From positions 22,263,478-22,327,477 of the forward strand of contig CM067298.1 in the NCBI GenBank assembly GCA_034231615.1: a stretch of DNA of 64,000 nucleotides. Reading direction: 5' to 3'. The notes beneath the pieces are model-generated. The model was given only the letters and a program-made list of their open reading frames with translations. It was not told the origin of the DNA and ran no database searches. The stretch comes from Meghimatium bilineatum (Eukaryota > Mollusca > Gastropoda > Stylommatophora > Philomycidae). The position numbers were made by a program, and so were the translations under genes. Positions 54,147 to 64,000 of this stretch are shown here, piece by piece (positions within the stretch are counted from its first letter, which is position 1; every line of letters begins with the position of its first letter).

Positions 54147-55460
54147 ATGGCTATGCCTGCTGGTGGACTAAGAAATTTTAAGATGCAGTGGTACATTGAA
54201 AGTGAAAACCTTCTGGCATCGCAGTCAGCTGGCTTCAGACAGTGCTATTCTACTGAAGATCAGGCAATCTACCACTTCCAAGAAATAGAGAACGTCTTCC
54301 AAGTTAAGAAACTTGTACTAGCAACATGAATGGACCCCAGGAAAGCATTTGACAGGGTTTGGAAAAAAGGACTCTTAAGTAAATTGCAAATTTGCAGGGG
54401 TCACTCAAGAATGTACAAATATATAAAAACATATCTGTATAATAGAAGAGTCAGGGTACAATTGGATGGTCGCAAGTTCAAGAAAGACCTACTGCGTCAT
54501 GGAATCCTCCAGGGTGGAAATCTGTCACCCACACTTTTCTTGGTTTGCATCAATGACTTAGTTGCCGAACTACCACATGGGATCAAAGTGGAAATGTATG
54601 GTGCGTCAGCATTAACACAGATAACCCCAGCAATAAACTCTTCACCCTCTCGCCACAACAAAAATCCGGTGTTATCAAGATAGACGGTAAGCTTTTGAAA
54701 GTAGACAAAACATCCACATACATCGCAGTTACTTTTGATGATAAGCTAAAATGGAAGCAATACATAAACAAAGCAGCAGCAAAAACCAGGAGGAAGTTAG
54801 CTATACTGAGAAAACTAAGTGAAACCACATGGGAAGCCAGTGACAATATACTCCGTAAATTGTACCAGCAAGGCATAAGACTACACCTGGAATATGGTTC
54901 AGCTGCATCTTGCACTACATCAAACATCACATTACAAGACTTAGATAAAGTACAGAACCAAGCGCTTAGTGTAATTTTGGGAGCAATGAAATCAATACCC
55001 ATAGTCTAGATGCAGAGAACTCAAACACTTGGCGAGCGCAGAGACATAAATGTACTACTACAAGCAGAAACATTTCAATGTATGCCAAGTTATCCAATGA
55101 AGGAAATATTCCAAAATCTAGCAATGGGGCGACTGAAAAGAAGCAGCTTCATCCACCAATCTAAACGACTCCGTGGACTTCTTACAGATCTACCTGAAAT
55201 GACAGCCCCTTAAGGTCGGTACCAGAATAAACCCCTTGGATTGAAAGGCATTGAATACCAATATATATTCAGAACCACGTGAAAGGAATTGAGCGAGGAG
55301 GAACAGAAGAACAATGTACATCGAAGTACAGTCACCCTTAGTTTTCTGGACGATGAATATCTACAAGATATACGGGTCAGAGTATACACAGATGGGTCAA
55401 CACAGAATGCAATGAGGAATGGAGGTGCAAGTATATATAGTCTATTCAAAACCAGGCTTT
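54147..55460 (+). pseudogene. I/Jockey-type LINE, RT to start of RNase H
   Basis: Coding order: SQSAGFRQCYSTEDQAIYHF, MDPRKAFDRVWKKGLLSKLQ (motif A, Asp kept), GILQGGNLSPTLFLVCINDL (usual GxxQGxxLSP), then a jump from KVEMYG to the segment after the palm. That deletion removes the YADD catalytic site. It continues YIAVTFDDKLKWKQYINKAA, VQNQALSVILGAMKSIPIV and ends inside the RNase H start (VYTDGSTQNAMRNGGASIYS). Several stops and frameshifts are present. The 3' end is lost into a tandem array, and a SINE tail lies just upstream. Confidence 0.85.
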
Positions 55461-56085
55461 GCTGGTCAAATCATACCATGTTTCTAGACTTGACATAAAG
55501 TGTAAGACATACCATATTACTGGACTTGACATACAATTCAAGACATACCATGTTTCTAGACTTGACATACAGCTGAAGAACAAAAAGAACATTTGACATG
55601 CGGCTAAAGACATACCATATTTCCATGTTTCTAGGCTTGAAGAAGAAGATGAAGATTTAACATACAGCTCAAGATATATCATGTTTCTAGATTGAAAGAA
55701 GATTTGATATACAGCTAAAAGACACACCATGTTTCTAGACTTGAAGAAGAAGAAGAAGATTTGACATACACATCAAAACGTACCATGTTTCTAGACTTAA
55801 AGAAGAAGACTTGACATACAGCCCAGGACATACCATTTTTATAGACTTGAAGTAGAAGAAGACTTGACATACACCCCAAGACATACCATTTTTATAGACT
55901 TGAAGTAGAAGAAGATTTGACATACACCCCAAGACATACCATGTTTTGAGACTTGAAGAAGAAGAAAAATCTGAATGCAGCTAACTCCACACCATGTGGA
56001 GACTTGACATACACCTCAAGCCATATCATATTTCTAGACTAGACATTTAGCTCAAGACATACAATGTTTCTAGATATCTTCTTTT
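55461..56085. repeat. Degenerate minisatellite, about 50-bp unit
   Basis: Units carry CATACCATGTTTCTAGACTT then GAAGAAGAAGATTTGACATA; GAA-run lengths vary. About 12 units. Confidence 0.8.
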
Positions 56086-56211
56086 TTTTTTTTTTAAACA
56101 ACAGGATTTTCACTTGAAAACGAACAAGTAACCTCTTTTATTTTATTTGTATTTAAAACCAACTTCTTACTGAAATCGTATCAACGGCGCCGTAAACACG
56201 AAATACATAAT

Positions 56212-56695
56212 ATGTACATATAGTGAGAGGTTCCTCTGATGTATAGCACACACATCAGTACAAAGATTATATAGTGTATATATACTGGTGAGAGAGTGAG
56301 AGGTTCCTCTGATGTATAGCACACACATCAGTACAAAGATTATATAGTGTATATATACTGGTGAGAGAGTGAGAGGTTCCTCTGATGTATAGCACACATA
56401 TCAGTACAAAGATTATATAGTGTATATATACTGGTGAGAGAGTGAGAGGTTCCTCTGATGTATAGCACACACATCAGTACAAAGATTATGTAGTTTATAT
56501 ATACGGGTGAGAGAGTGAGAGGTTCCTCTGATGTATAGCACACACATCAGTACAAAGATTATATAGTGTATATATACTGGTGAGAGAGTGAGAGGTTCCT
56601 CTGATGTATAGCACACACATCAGTACAAAGATTATGTAGTTTATATATACTGGTGAGAGAGTGAGAGGTTCCTCTGATGTATAGCACACATATCA
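56212..56695. repeat. Minisatellite, 73-bp unit, about 6.6 copies
   Basis: Units read GTGAGAGGTTCCTCTGATGT ATAGCACACACATCAGTACA and so on. Minus-strand frames repeat every 73 bp with a frame change each unit. Copies are nearly identical. Confidence 0.94.
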
Positions 56696-56746
56696 CTTCA
56701 TCAGTAGAATCACGTAGTTCACACCGGTGAAAGTTATGCCCTTCTT

Positions 56747-57035
56747 TATATTCTTCTTCTTCTTCTGCATTTGTTCTCAAACTCCTGCAGATTAGCAGGA
56801 TGTAGTCCAGAGAATTGAATGCATTGTGTCATGGTTTACAGCATTGCTGCGATATCTGCGCCTTTCAGCTTGACACATCCGACTTCAGCGTGGTTTTTGG
56901 GTCACTGCCCCTATATGGAATGGAACAGCCAATTCCAGCCCATAATCTCCTTATTCGCCTCTAATGACACGCACGGAAGGTAAACAGTGTTGCTATTTCT
57001 ATGCTGCCCTTTCGGGCCTCGGAAACACACGGGCT
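56747..57035 (-). mobile_element. (GAA)-tail SINE, family A, near-full copy
   Basis: On its strand it runs from CCCGTGTGTTTCCGAGGCCC to GAGTTTGAGAACAAATGCAG and (GAA)n. It aligns along its whole length with 32665-32956. No clear target duplication is visible. Confidence 0.88.
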
Positions 57036-57879
57036 ACCATCTAGGTATGAAATAAAATCCTGAAAAAATGTCTTCATTGCACATAATGGTTCAAGAGCTA
57101 TATTGTTCGTCCTGGGGATCGGATAAGGATTCAAGAGCTATATTGCTCGTCAGGAGAAACGAAACAAATAAATAGCACTGTACCTCTTATTTTGATCTAA
57201 TTGAAAATGATAAGATCTGCTGTAGTTGTCTCTCAACAAAACTGTCCACAAATTTGGTAAAAACACAAAATGAAACATTCCATTGTCGAGAGTCATTGGA
57301 CCTTATTTTTCAACCAACACTCTCCCCACCCCCGCCCTCCACAATAGCTACACACAAAAAGTTAAATCATTCCACATACCTAATTCTCAAGTTACCGGCT
57401 CACTCATCAATCTTGACCTCTGACCCGCAGTCTTCATGGCACGGACATATTTAATGTGTAATGTGCCCTGTTCTCACATCTTTCGTCGACGGTCAATCTG
57501 GGGAAACACAATGCCTGGACATACTCATTTTTTGTACTGTCTCCATCAGCGCCGTATATACGTTTTCAGAAAAGAGAGGGTAAGGAAGGGAATTTACTTA
57601 AATAAAGTAAATAGATTTTAAAAAATTGTGACGGCAGTATAGCTTATAACTATCATGTTGAGATGGTGATTTATAATAGCGCTACAGGAAAGGTATAGCA
57701 GTTCTTATAACTATGCTACTTGTGCCATACAGCCCTAGCACTGGATAGAGAGATCAAGGAACTTACCCATGTGAGCTTGGGTGTTTCTGCCAATGCATTA
57801 ATCTGCAATGTCATTCCGTCGATCGTTGGATTAATCAACTAACATCGTAAAGTCCAGACCGATTTGTGTAACAGAAATG
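57036..57879. other. No recognisable feature
   Basis: A short duplicated phrase (TTCAAGAGCTATATTG, twice near 57090-57145) is all I noticed. Confidence 0.4.
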
Positions 57880-58312
57880 TGAGAGCTGGAAAAGCTCTTT
57901 ATCTTCAGGAAAGAAATTACTGAGTTTTGAGAACAAATGTCTTCGTAGGATAACTAACACCCATTGGAGTGAATTTAAATCGAATGATAAAATCAGAGAA
58001 GAGACACATCAAAATTTCATCACAGATGTTATCAGAAAACGCCGTTGGTCCTACATCGGGCATGTCCTACGCGCAGACACCAACAGAATACACCACCAAT
58101 CTCTTGAATGGATACCTACAGGCAAATGAGCAAGGGGTAGACCAAAAGAAACACTCAGAAGAACAATTCTTCCAGAAAGTAAAACAACCAATATTCATAC
58201 TATTCAAGAACTGCACAGAATAGCTGTGAACAGACAGAATTGGAGGCATCTTACCTCTGCCCTAAGCGCTAACTTCAGCGCAAACGGAAAATGAATGAAT
58301 TAATTAATTAAT
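57880..58312 (+). pseudogene. RTE-like LINE, 3' end with (ATTA)n tail
   Basis: The plus strand reads LLSFENKCLRRITNTHWSEF, IRKRRWSYIGHVLRADTNRI and SKGRPKETLRRTILPE with one frameshift, then INRQNWRHLTSAL-like words and a tail of ATGAATGAATTAATTAATTA. It is 5'-truncated and a distinct family from the (ATTG)n LINE. Confidence 0.78.
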
Positions 58313-58319
58313 CTGCAAA

Positions 58320-59020
58320 CATATCAATGATGCGGATATTGTGATTAACACGGATGTGTCTGTCATCCACTACTAGCGGTGCATAAGCCTTTACTGTCAG
58401 ATCACAAGAAGAACAGTACATGAGGTGAGTGCAGGGTTTACAAACAGTCTAACGAAGAGAGTGTTTGCCGTAAAGTAGACACAAAACTGGATGATATCAC
58501 AAGCCTATTCGCATGCGTGCATACTAAGTGACTGAGTGAATACATTTATATTTAGAAAGTAATAATCGATGATGTGCGTAGGCGATAGGTATAGTAATTA
58601 GTGAGAGCTAAAATAGGGACCTCGCTTATCTTATCTGACTCTTATCTTGGACACTCGGGTGTGCAAGGAAACAAACGAGCCGACAAATTAGCTAGCCTAG
58701 CCACCGTTACAGATGGTCAGCCTATGGACCGAGCAGACATACTCGGTGCTTTTCGTGAGTCCGCACGATCAGGTGATTTTGAGATACATGAGCTTGAGTC
58801 AATATCGAGAATCCGCAATTTGGAAGTGATGATAGGCGTGGACTGTATGGAATACCTAGCACATACCTAGCACTGAACCAACATAGAGCAAGAACCATCA
58901 GTCGCTATACCATGGGAGAATTACAGAAACAGAGATCGGAGCACCTATGAACATGTCCTATGTGCAAAGAGGATTATCAACATATCTTAACATCTAATAC
59001 ATTATTTATCAAGTATTAGA
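58320..59020 (+). pseudogene. LINE RNase H and Cys/His end
   Basis: The plus strand reads GHSGVQGNKRADKLASLATV (last RNase H motif) followed by RADILGAFRESARS and, after frame breaks, TCPMCKEDYQHIL, a Cys/His finger usual at the end of such LINE proteins. Earlier RNase H motifs are only faintly seen (INTDVSV near 58350). Confidence 0.6.
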
Positions 59021-59815
59021 CGTAACAGAGAAATCAATTATTCTGAGTCACCATTATAATATCAGTATATTTTAATCCTGTTCTAACGTCGTTTTATTGC
59101 AAGTCCACATACAAATAATGAACTGTACGCATCAAAGGCGTTTTGGGATATTTGTCAATAAAGAGTGGCAAGAATTTTGAACGTGCTATAATTTACATTG
59201 CAAGGTTCAATGATTCTATATGTACACTCCTCGCTGCATTACACCTGGGAAAAAAATATCTGATTTATCCCTCAGGTAAAAAGAAAATTATGTCAACAAT
59301 TGGGGGGAGGGGTGGAGGAGAGGAAAGTTTGGCAATTGTTGACAAGGGGAGGGGTATGTAAAGGTTGACTGTCACAATTCTGTGATATATTCAACAATTA
59401 AAATGTTTGAGTTTGAAACATATTCCTTAATATCTGAAACAAATGTCGTTTATGTTCCTACTTTTTTTGTGAGAAAATCCATTTTCTTTCCAATTTTTAA
59501 TGAGATTTGTCATGGCATTTTCTGTGAGAAAAACAGGAGCGTGGTGGAGAGGGGGGGGGGGAGGAATCCAGCTTTGTCTAACTTCATAATACTAAAAGTA
59601 TTGTTCTGATTTCCGGAGAGGGGGGGTGGGATTGAATACCCCAAACCATCTCTTATCTACGGTCTTGAGAAACGTAATTATTTTTAAAAATTATGGAGGG
59701 TGTGTCCCAGAATTCTTGACAGTTATTTTATAACGGAGGAGGGGGACGGTAAAAAAGTGGCAAATTCCGTTGATGTAATTTATGGACATCCCCTAACCAT
59801 GACCATGTGAAGTAT
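59021..59815. mobile_element. Probable third G-tract TIR element, right end only
   Basis: GATGTAATTTATGGACATC at 59772-59790 matches the right end at 62535-62555. G-rich tracts (59305-59320, 59550-59565, 59615-59630) match the style of the other copies. A left end was not identified with confidence. Confidence 0.45.
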
Positions 59816-59818
59816 AGA

Positions 59819-60846
59819 AGACCTTTGTACAGAATTAATTAGGACTTGATTCGTTACGCTTTTGATATTTGTCGTTAATTTCCGTTGGTCACTATTTATA
59901 TACTAGTTTCGCTGATGATATTGATCTTATAGCTGGGTCAGAACAATCATTGCAAGAATTAACATCAAAGTTAGAAAAAGTTACCAGCAAGTACAGAATG
60001 GAAATCAACTCAGATAAGAGCAAAATCTTGGTAAACAGCAGAGACACAGAAAACCAGACTAATATCATGATGAATGGACACAAGCTTGAAGAGGTGAATA
60101 CCTTCAAATACCTCGGATCCAGTATATGCAGCGATGGTAAATGCAAAGCAGAACTAAAAATAAGGCTGGAGATGGCTTTAGCGTCCTTGTCAAGGCTAAC
60201 TGTGATTTGGAAAAGCAACATCAGTGTTGGAGTGAAAATCAAACTGTATAGGTCGCTGGTGCTTTCTGTTGTGTTGTATGGTTGTGAGAGTTGGACACTC
60301 ACTGCGGACATGGAGAGAAGATTACAGACTTTCGAGTATAAATGCTACAGAAGAATTCTACGAATTTCCTATAGGGAACATAAGACCAATGTGTACGTAA
60401 GAAATAAAGTAGATATATATGCAGGTGTCCAGGAGCCATTGCTTTCAATAGTGAAGCGACGAAAACTAGCATGGTTCGGACATGTATGCAGACACGATTC
60501 CTTGTCAAAAACAATACTGCAGGGAACTGTCGAGGGTGGAAGAAGCAGAGGAGGGCAAATAAAGACATGGACAGACAACATCAAGGAATGGACAGGGCTA
60601 GATATTTCCACACTCATCCGCATCGCTGAGGATAGACTTCGCTGAGGACTCTGTGTGCTGAAGCATCCAATGTGGTACCCCTACGACCATAAAGGGTTAT
60701 GGGTTTATTGATTGATTGATTGATTTATATACTTGGAGTGGCCTTACCTATTTTTTTTGTGCATACGACTCCAAGTATATAAAAATTGACAAACATTTTT
60801 TTTTAAAGTTACAAATGAAGTCCTAATTAATAATGTGCAGAGGTCT
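59819..60846. mobile_element. Foldback MITE split by a LINE
   Basis: The left arm 59819-59904 (AGACCTTTGTACAGAATTAA ... GGTCACTATTTATATACT) and right arm 60734-60846 (ACTCCAAGTATATAAA ... CCTAATTAATAATGTGCAGA) match 13071-13277. The LINE at 59905-60722 sits just inside the loop side of the left arm. Confidence 0.85.
59905..60722 (+). pseudogene. RTE-like LINE with (ATTG)n tail, young copy, open frame
   Basis: ATTTATATACT duplicates at 59894-59904 and 60723-60733. The frame is open from the 5' truncation to 60645: FADDIDLIAGSEQSLQEL (FADD kept), MEINSDKSKILVNSRDTENQ, NTFKYLGSSICSDGKC, LSVVLYGCESWTLTADMERR, KRRKLAWFGHVCRHDSLSKT and SRGGQIKTWTDNIKEWTG. It is 5'-truncated, so the first RT motifs and endonuclease are missing and it cannot be active. 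Near-identity with 33284-34024 points to recent activity of the family. Confidence 0.92.
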
Positions 60847-61379
60847 TTTATTGCTGACTATGTGCCCTAACTCTGCCCACTCTAATTTTGAAACCCTTGT
60901 TTCAAAAACTCACCAATCATGTCTCGAAGTAAGTTGCCTCCACACATTAAAATCAACAGAACAAACATTGACTGACAGTTTGATGTAGTTACGACATAGT
61001 TGTTTAAATTGTCCTGAATTGACATTCTGTTGTTTGATTCTCAACTCCGGTATCAGTTACTTACCCCTGTCTCACACACAACGCAGACGGGACACGTCTG
61101 CCCTGGTATCATGCATCCTATCAACTCCAGGCGTGACTTATCAAACAGGTCTGATAAATGCTCATTGTCTGGGACGTTTGTGTGCTAATTTTCTCAATTA
61201 GCGGAACATGGCCATCTTGTGGTGGGAGATTTTGCTTGTCTGGGAGTTATGTTCGCTCTGCCACTTCTGTAGTGAAATCATATGTCAAGGTCACTGTACA
61301 TTAACCTGGTCGTGTTGTCTGTGACTGTCAAGGAGTGGTTTTATAATCGGTCTCCACACTTTACACAAAAGTAATTGTG
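60847..61379. other. No recognisable feature
   Basis: Mixed-composition sequence; no coding resemblance. Confidence 0.4.
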
Positions 61380-61782
61380 AGTTGAAATTATTTTATCATT
61401 ACTACACAACACACAAACTGAGAGTTTTCAATTATTTTATGCCTTACTACATCACAATAATTGAGTTTTAAATTATTTTAAGCGTTTCTACACAGCTTCT
61501 TCTTCAGAGTTCATTCTCAAACTCCCACTGGATCTCTCTTGAAGGAGGGCAGTGGACCTACTAGATTTCATTAGCTTATAGTCCAGAAAATGGAAATGCG
61601 TTGTGTAGCCGTTTTATTATCGTCATAGGCCGACACATCCGTCTTCGCCAGGTTTCTACAAACAAAAACTGATAATTTTAAATAATTTTCTGTGATTCAA
61701 CACAACAAAAATTGAGAACTTTAAGAGTTATGTATATTCCCTTACAGCAGCGCCACATAAGAGTTTTATATTTTTAATGCGT
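61380..61782. repeat. Degenerate tandem repeat, about 50-bp unit, carrying a SINE
   Basis: Words such as TTGAGTTTTAAATTATTTTA and TACTACACAACACACAAACT recur on both sides of the SINE at 61493-61651. Confidence 0.55.
61493..61651 (-). mobile_element. Compact (GAA)-tail SINE, family B
   Basis: GTTTCTACA duplicates at 61484-61492 and 61652-61660. Reversed, it runs from CGAAGACGGATGTGTCGGCC to TTTGAGAATGAACTCTGAAG and GAA. Third copy of the 155-bp family. Confidence 0.82.
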
Positions 61783-61925
61783 CTTTACAGCAACAACAAC
61801 AGAGAGATTTACAATGTGACGTATGCGTATTTACAGCAACAACAACAGAGAGATTTACAATGTGACGTATGCGTCTTTACAGTAACAACAAAACAGACAT
61901 TTACAATGTGACGTATGCGTCTTGA
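61783..61925. repeat. Tandem repeat, about 46-bp unit, about 3 copies
   Basis: Units read TTTACAGCAACAACAACAGA GAGATTTACAATGTGACGTA TGCGTC. Confidence 0.88.
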
Positions 61926-62160
61926 AGCTGAGGATCTATCTATTATATTTCTCAAGTTTGACCTGTTTCATACCATACTTTAACTTTTTCCTGCTATCAT
62001 CATCATACCATACTTTAACCTCTTCCTCATATCATCATCATACCATACATGTTTTTTACGTAAAGTGTGCTGCTTTGTTTGTTGTCTTTCATTCTGATGA
62101 AGGCTTTCTAGTAGAAACGTTGGCTGTCTCTATTGTTCGTTGCTAGTAGTATATTTATTA
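61926..62160 (+). mobile_element. Penelope-like UTR relic with hammerhead-like motif
   Basis: CTGATGA (62094-62100) and GAAAC (62114-62118) are both intact, joined by AGGCTTTCTAGTA, whose stem pairs only partly. A pyrimidine-rich stretch precedes it. It is the best-kept core among the six motifs. No RT frame nearby. Confidence 0.5.
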
Positions 62161-62207
62161 TATCAATATTGCTCACAATTATACTTGTTTTTTTTATTAT
62201 CTTCAGA

Positions 62208-62555
62208 CTGTCCATAAATACGTCACCAATTAAGAGTTTGGTAGAGGAGAGGGGGGGGGGGACTAATAAAAAGGTTGGTTGTTGATAAGTTTTTTGGCAA
62301 AAGCTGGTGCTAACAATAGTTTCTTTCTACATCAATGAAATTGTAAGAGTTTGAATAAATGTAGAAAAATATTTATATATTTATCAAAACGTTTGTTCGC
62401 TAAACAACTTTTCAAAATGAAAATGAGAGATGTGGGGAACTTTTGCCATAAATATGCATGGGGGATGCCTTAGTTCTTGACAGTTGTTGACAAGTGGCGG
62501 GCTGGGGGGGGGGGAGTTAAAATGGCCAAATACTTTTGACGTAATTTATGGACAG
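62208..62555. mobile_element. G-tract TIR element, copy 2
   Basis: CTGTCCATAAATACGTCA at the left mirrors TGACGTAATTTATGGACAG at the right. The interior has two G tracts (62248-62260 and 62504-62514) and no frame. About 348 bp. A firm target duplication was not seen. Confidence 0.78.
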
Positions 62556-62586
62556 CTTTAACGTAATTGTGTCAAAAGTTTCTTAC

Positions 62587-63075
62587 GGTTGTGTGTACAG
62601 CTGACGTTATAGAGTATAGTCACGTTGTGTGTACAGCTGACGTTATAGAGTATAGTCACGTTGAGTGTACAGCTGACGTTATAGAGTATAGTCACGTTGT
62701 GTGCACAGCTGACGTTATAGAGTATAGTCACGTTGAGTGTACAGCTGACGTTATAGAGTATAGTCACGTTGTGTGCACAGCTGACGTTATAGAGTATAGT
62801 CACGTTGAGTGTACAGCTGACGTTATAGAGTATAGTCACGTTGTGTGCACAGCTGACGTTATAGAGTATAGTCACGTTGTGTGTACAGCTGACGTTATAG
62901 AGTATAGTCACGTTGTGTGTACAGCTGACGTTATAGAGTATAGTCACGTTGTGTGTACAGCTGACGTTATAGACTTATAGAGTATGACTGTGTACAATTG
63001 ACGTTATAGAATATAGTAAAACTGTGTACAACACTGACGTTATAGAGTATAGTAAAACTGTGTGTACAACTGACG
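62587..63075. repeat. Minisatellite, 36-bp unit, about 13 copies
   Basis: Units read TGTGTACAGCTGACGTTATA GAGTATAGTCACGT with two alternating forms (GTGTGTAC, GAGTGTAC, GTGTGCAC). Both strands stay open because 36 is a multiple of three. Decayed units at the right lead to the hAT insertion. Confidence 0.94.
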
Positions 63076-63083
63076 TTATAGAG

Positions 63084-63494
63084 CAGGGGTTGGGAACCCA
63101 TGGCTCGCGGGCCAGATGTGGCTCTATTGATGGCTGCATCTGGCTCGTAGACAAATGTTCGATTAAAAAAAAAATGTTTCTTTAGGCTCCTTTGATCTAC
63201 ATATTAATTGCATATCAATACTGCATTCTACAAATGAGCTAAAGTCTACTGCAGCTCAGCATCAAAAGTCGCATTAATGGTAAGAAATATTCATTAATAA
63301 TTAGCAATATCATAACAATGTTATTAAAAAGAATTCAGAGACATAATTATTGTATTTTTGGTGTTGAAATTACACAAAATGCACACATTTACTTGAATTT
63401 TTAGTTTTAAACATAATGTATGGCTCTCACAGAATTACTTTTCAAAATATGCTGTGTCCATGGCTCTCTCAGACAAAACGGTTCCCGACCCCTG
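63084..63494. mobile_element. hAT-type non-autonomous element, 411 bp
   Basis: Ends CAGGGGTTGGGAACC and GGTTCCCGACCCCTG are inverted repeats with one change. An exact 8-bp duplication TTATAGAG lies at 63076-63083 and 63495-63502, a word of the 36-bp array it entered. No transposase frame. Confidence 0.93.
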
Positions 63495-63537
63495 TTATAG
63501 AGTACAGTAAGATTGTCTGTATTGCTGACATCCATAC

Positions 63538-63761
63538 TAGTGTTTCACAACGTGAGGTCTACGCCCAACAGGGGGGCAATTTGATTGTTCAGGGGGGGAG
63601 GGGCAATTTGAACAATTTGCAGTTACACTTCATTTAGGAAATAATTCCATTTTTTAAATATTAACAAATATGTATATGTTTCATAAAAGGGGGAAGGTCA
63701 TCAGAATATTACACAGACTTAGGTGGGGCATGGTTAAAAAAAAAAAGGTTGGGAGACACTG
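63538..63761. mobile_element. Older hAT-type MITE, 224 bp
   Basis: Left TAGTGTTTCACAACGTG and right AGGTTGGGAGACACTG are imperfect inverted ends. ATCCATAC (63530-63537) and ATCTGTAC (63762-63769) agree at six of eight bases. The interior has G tracts. Confidence 0.75.
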
Positions 63762-64000
63762 ATCTGTACTCTCTGACCCTTGTTTGCCTTGCGACGTCAA
63801 TGGGGTAAGAGTTCTCTAGAGAAGGCCTTCTTGTGTGATGTTTGTAAGCTTAATTATTAACAACTTTCTTTTATTTATGTGGACCATTTTTACATGGTTT
63901 GCCTCTGGCTTTATAGTCGTTATGTCTATGTGTCGTGGCCATTTGTGGCATGCAGTCTGTTGGTAGTATTGAAGTGTGTGAAAACCACTTGATCTGTTGT

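Noticed and set aside
62558-62980. Repeat protein of 12-residue units on both strands
   Set aside because: Same reason: a 36-bp array open in both directions and with no start context or neighbouring gene.

Overview
This is a repeat-dominated, AT-rich stretch of an invertebrate animal genome. I find no host exon, tRNA gene or rRNA gene that I can defend. The coding sequence visible here belongs to transposable elements: RTE/BovB-like LINEs, LINEs of the I/Jockey superclade carrying RNase H, one Tc1/mariner-superfamily transposase, and a gag-only LTR retroelement. The repeat mix (RTE proteins, tRNA-headed SINEs with a conserved central body, hammerhead-like Penelope traces, many minisatellites) fits a lophotrochozoan, perhaps a gastropod mollusc. 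That assignment is inference from protein flavour only.

Layout. 1-4444 is a young LTR element on the minus strand with one long gag frame and no pol; its LTRs match at all 433 comparable bases. 4445-8000 holds a 28-bp array, SINEs, an 18-bp array split by an internally deleted LINE, a SINE-derived 45-bp array and a Tigger-like MITE. 8100-11940 is decayed RTE LINE sequence with endonuclease and RT remains. 12200-18740 holds SINEs, a foldback MITE, a hAT MITE, a 37-bp array and Penelope-like tails. 19340-21290 is a transposase relic cut by an RNase H LINE with a 13-bp target duplication. 22736-24050 is a 26-bp array cut by an RTE LINE. 24300-29200 is mostly arrays, including a GC-rich 31-bp array. 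29278-34024 holds five RTE fragments and a full SINE with a 12-bp duplication. 35215-37345 holds a 32-bp array with a SINE in it and a scrambled LINE. 39400-42820 is three large arrays. 43500-46525 has an assembly gap in a TA microsatellite and the best-preserved LINE RT frame. 48480-49660 has 5'-end copies of the RNase H LINE. 49745-57035 is arrays, TIR elements and an RNase H LINE lacking its catalytic block. 57880-60846 has LINE ends and a LINE nested in a foldback MITE. 61380-63761 has arrays, a SINE, a G-tract TIR element and two hAT MITEs.

The pieces interact mainly by nesting and parasitism. Several insertions sit inside or at the edge of tandem arrays. The (GAA)n SINEs share a short 3' end with the (GAA)n LINE, which suggests they borrow its machinery. 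I found no convincing wholly new system. The best leads are the internally deleted LINE with its fused reading frame, the SINE/LINE tail match, the hammerhead-like motifs (including two that abut LINE 5' ends), and the LINE copy whose missing middle lies inverted next to it.
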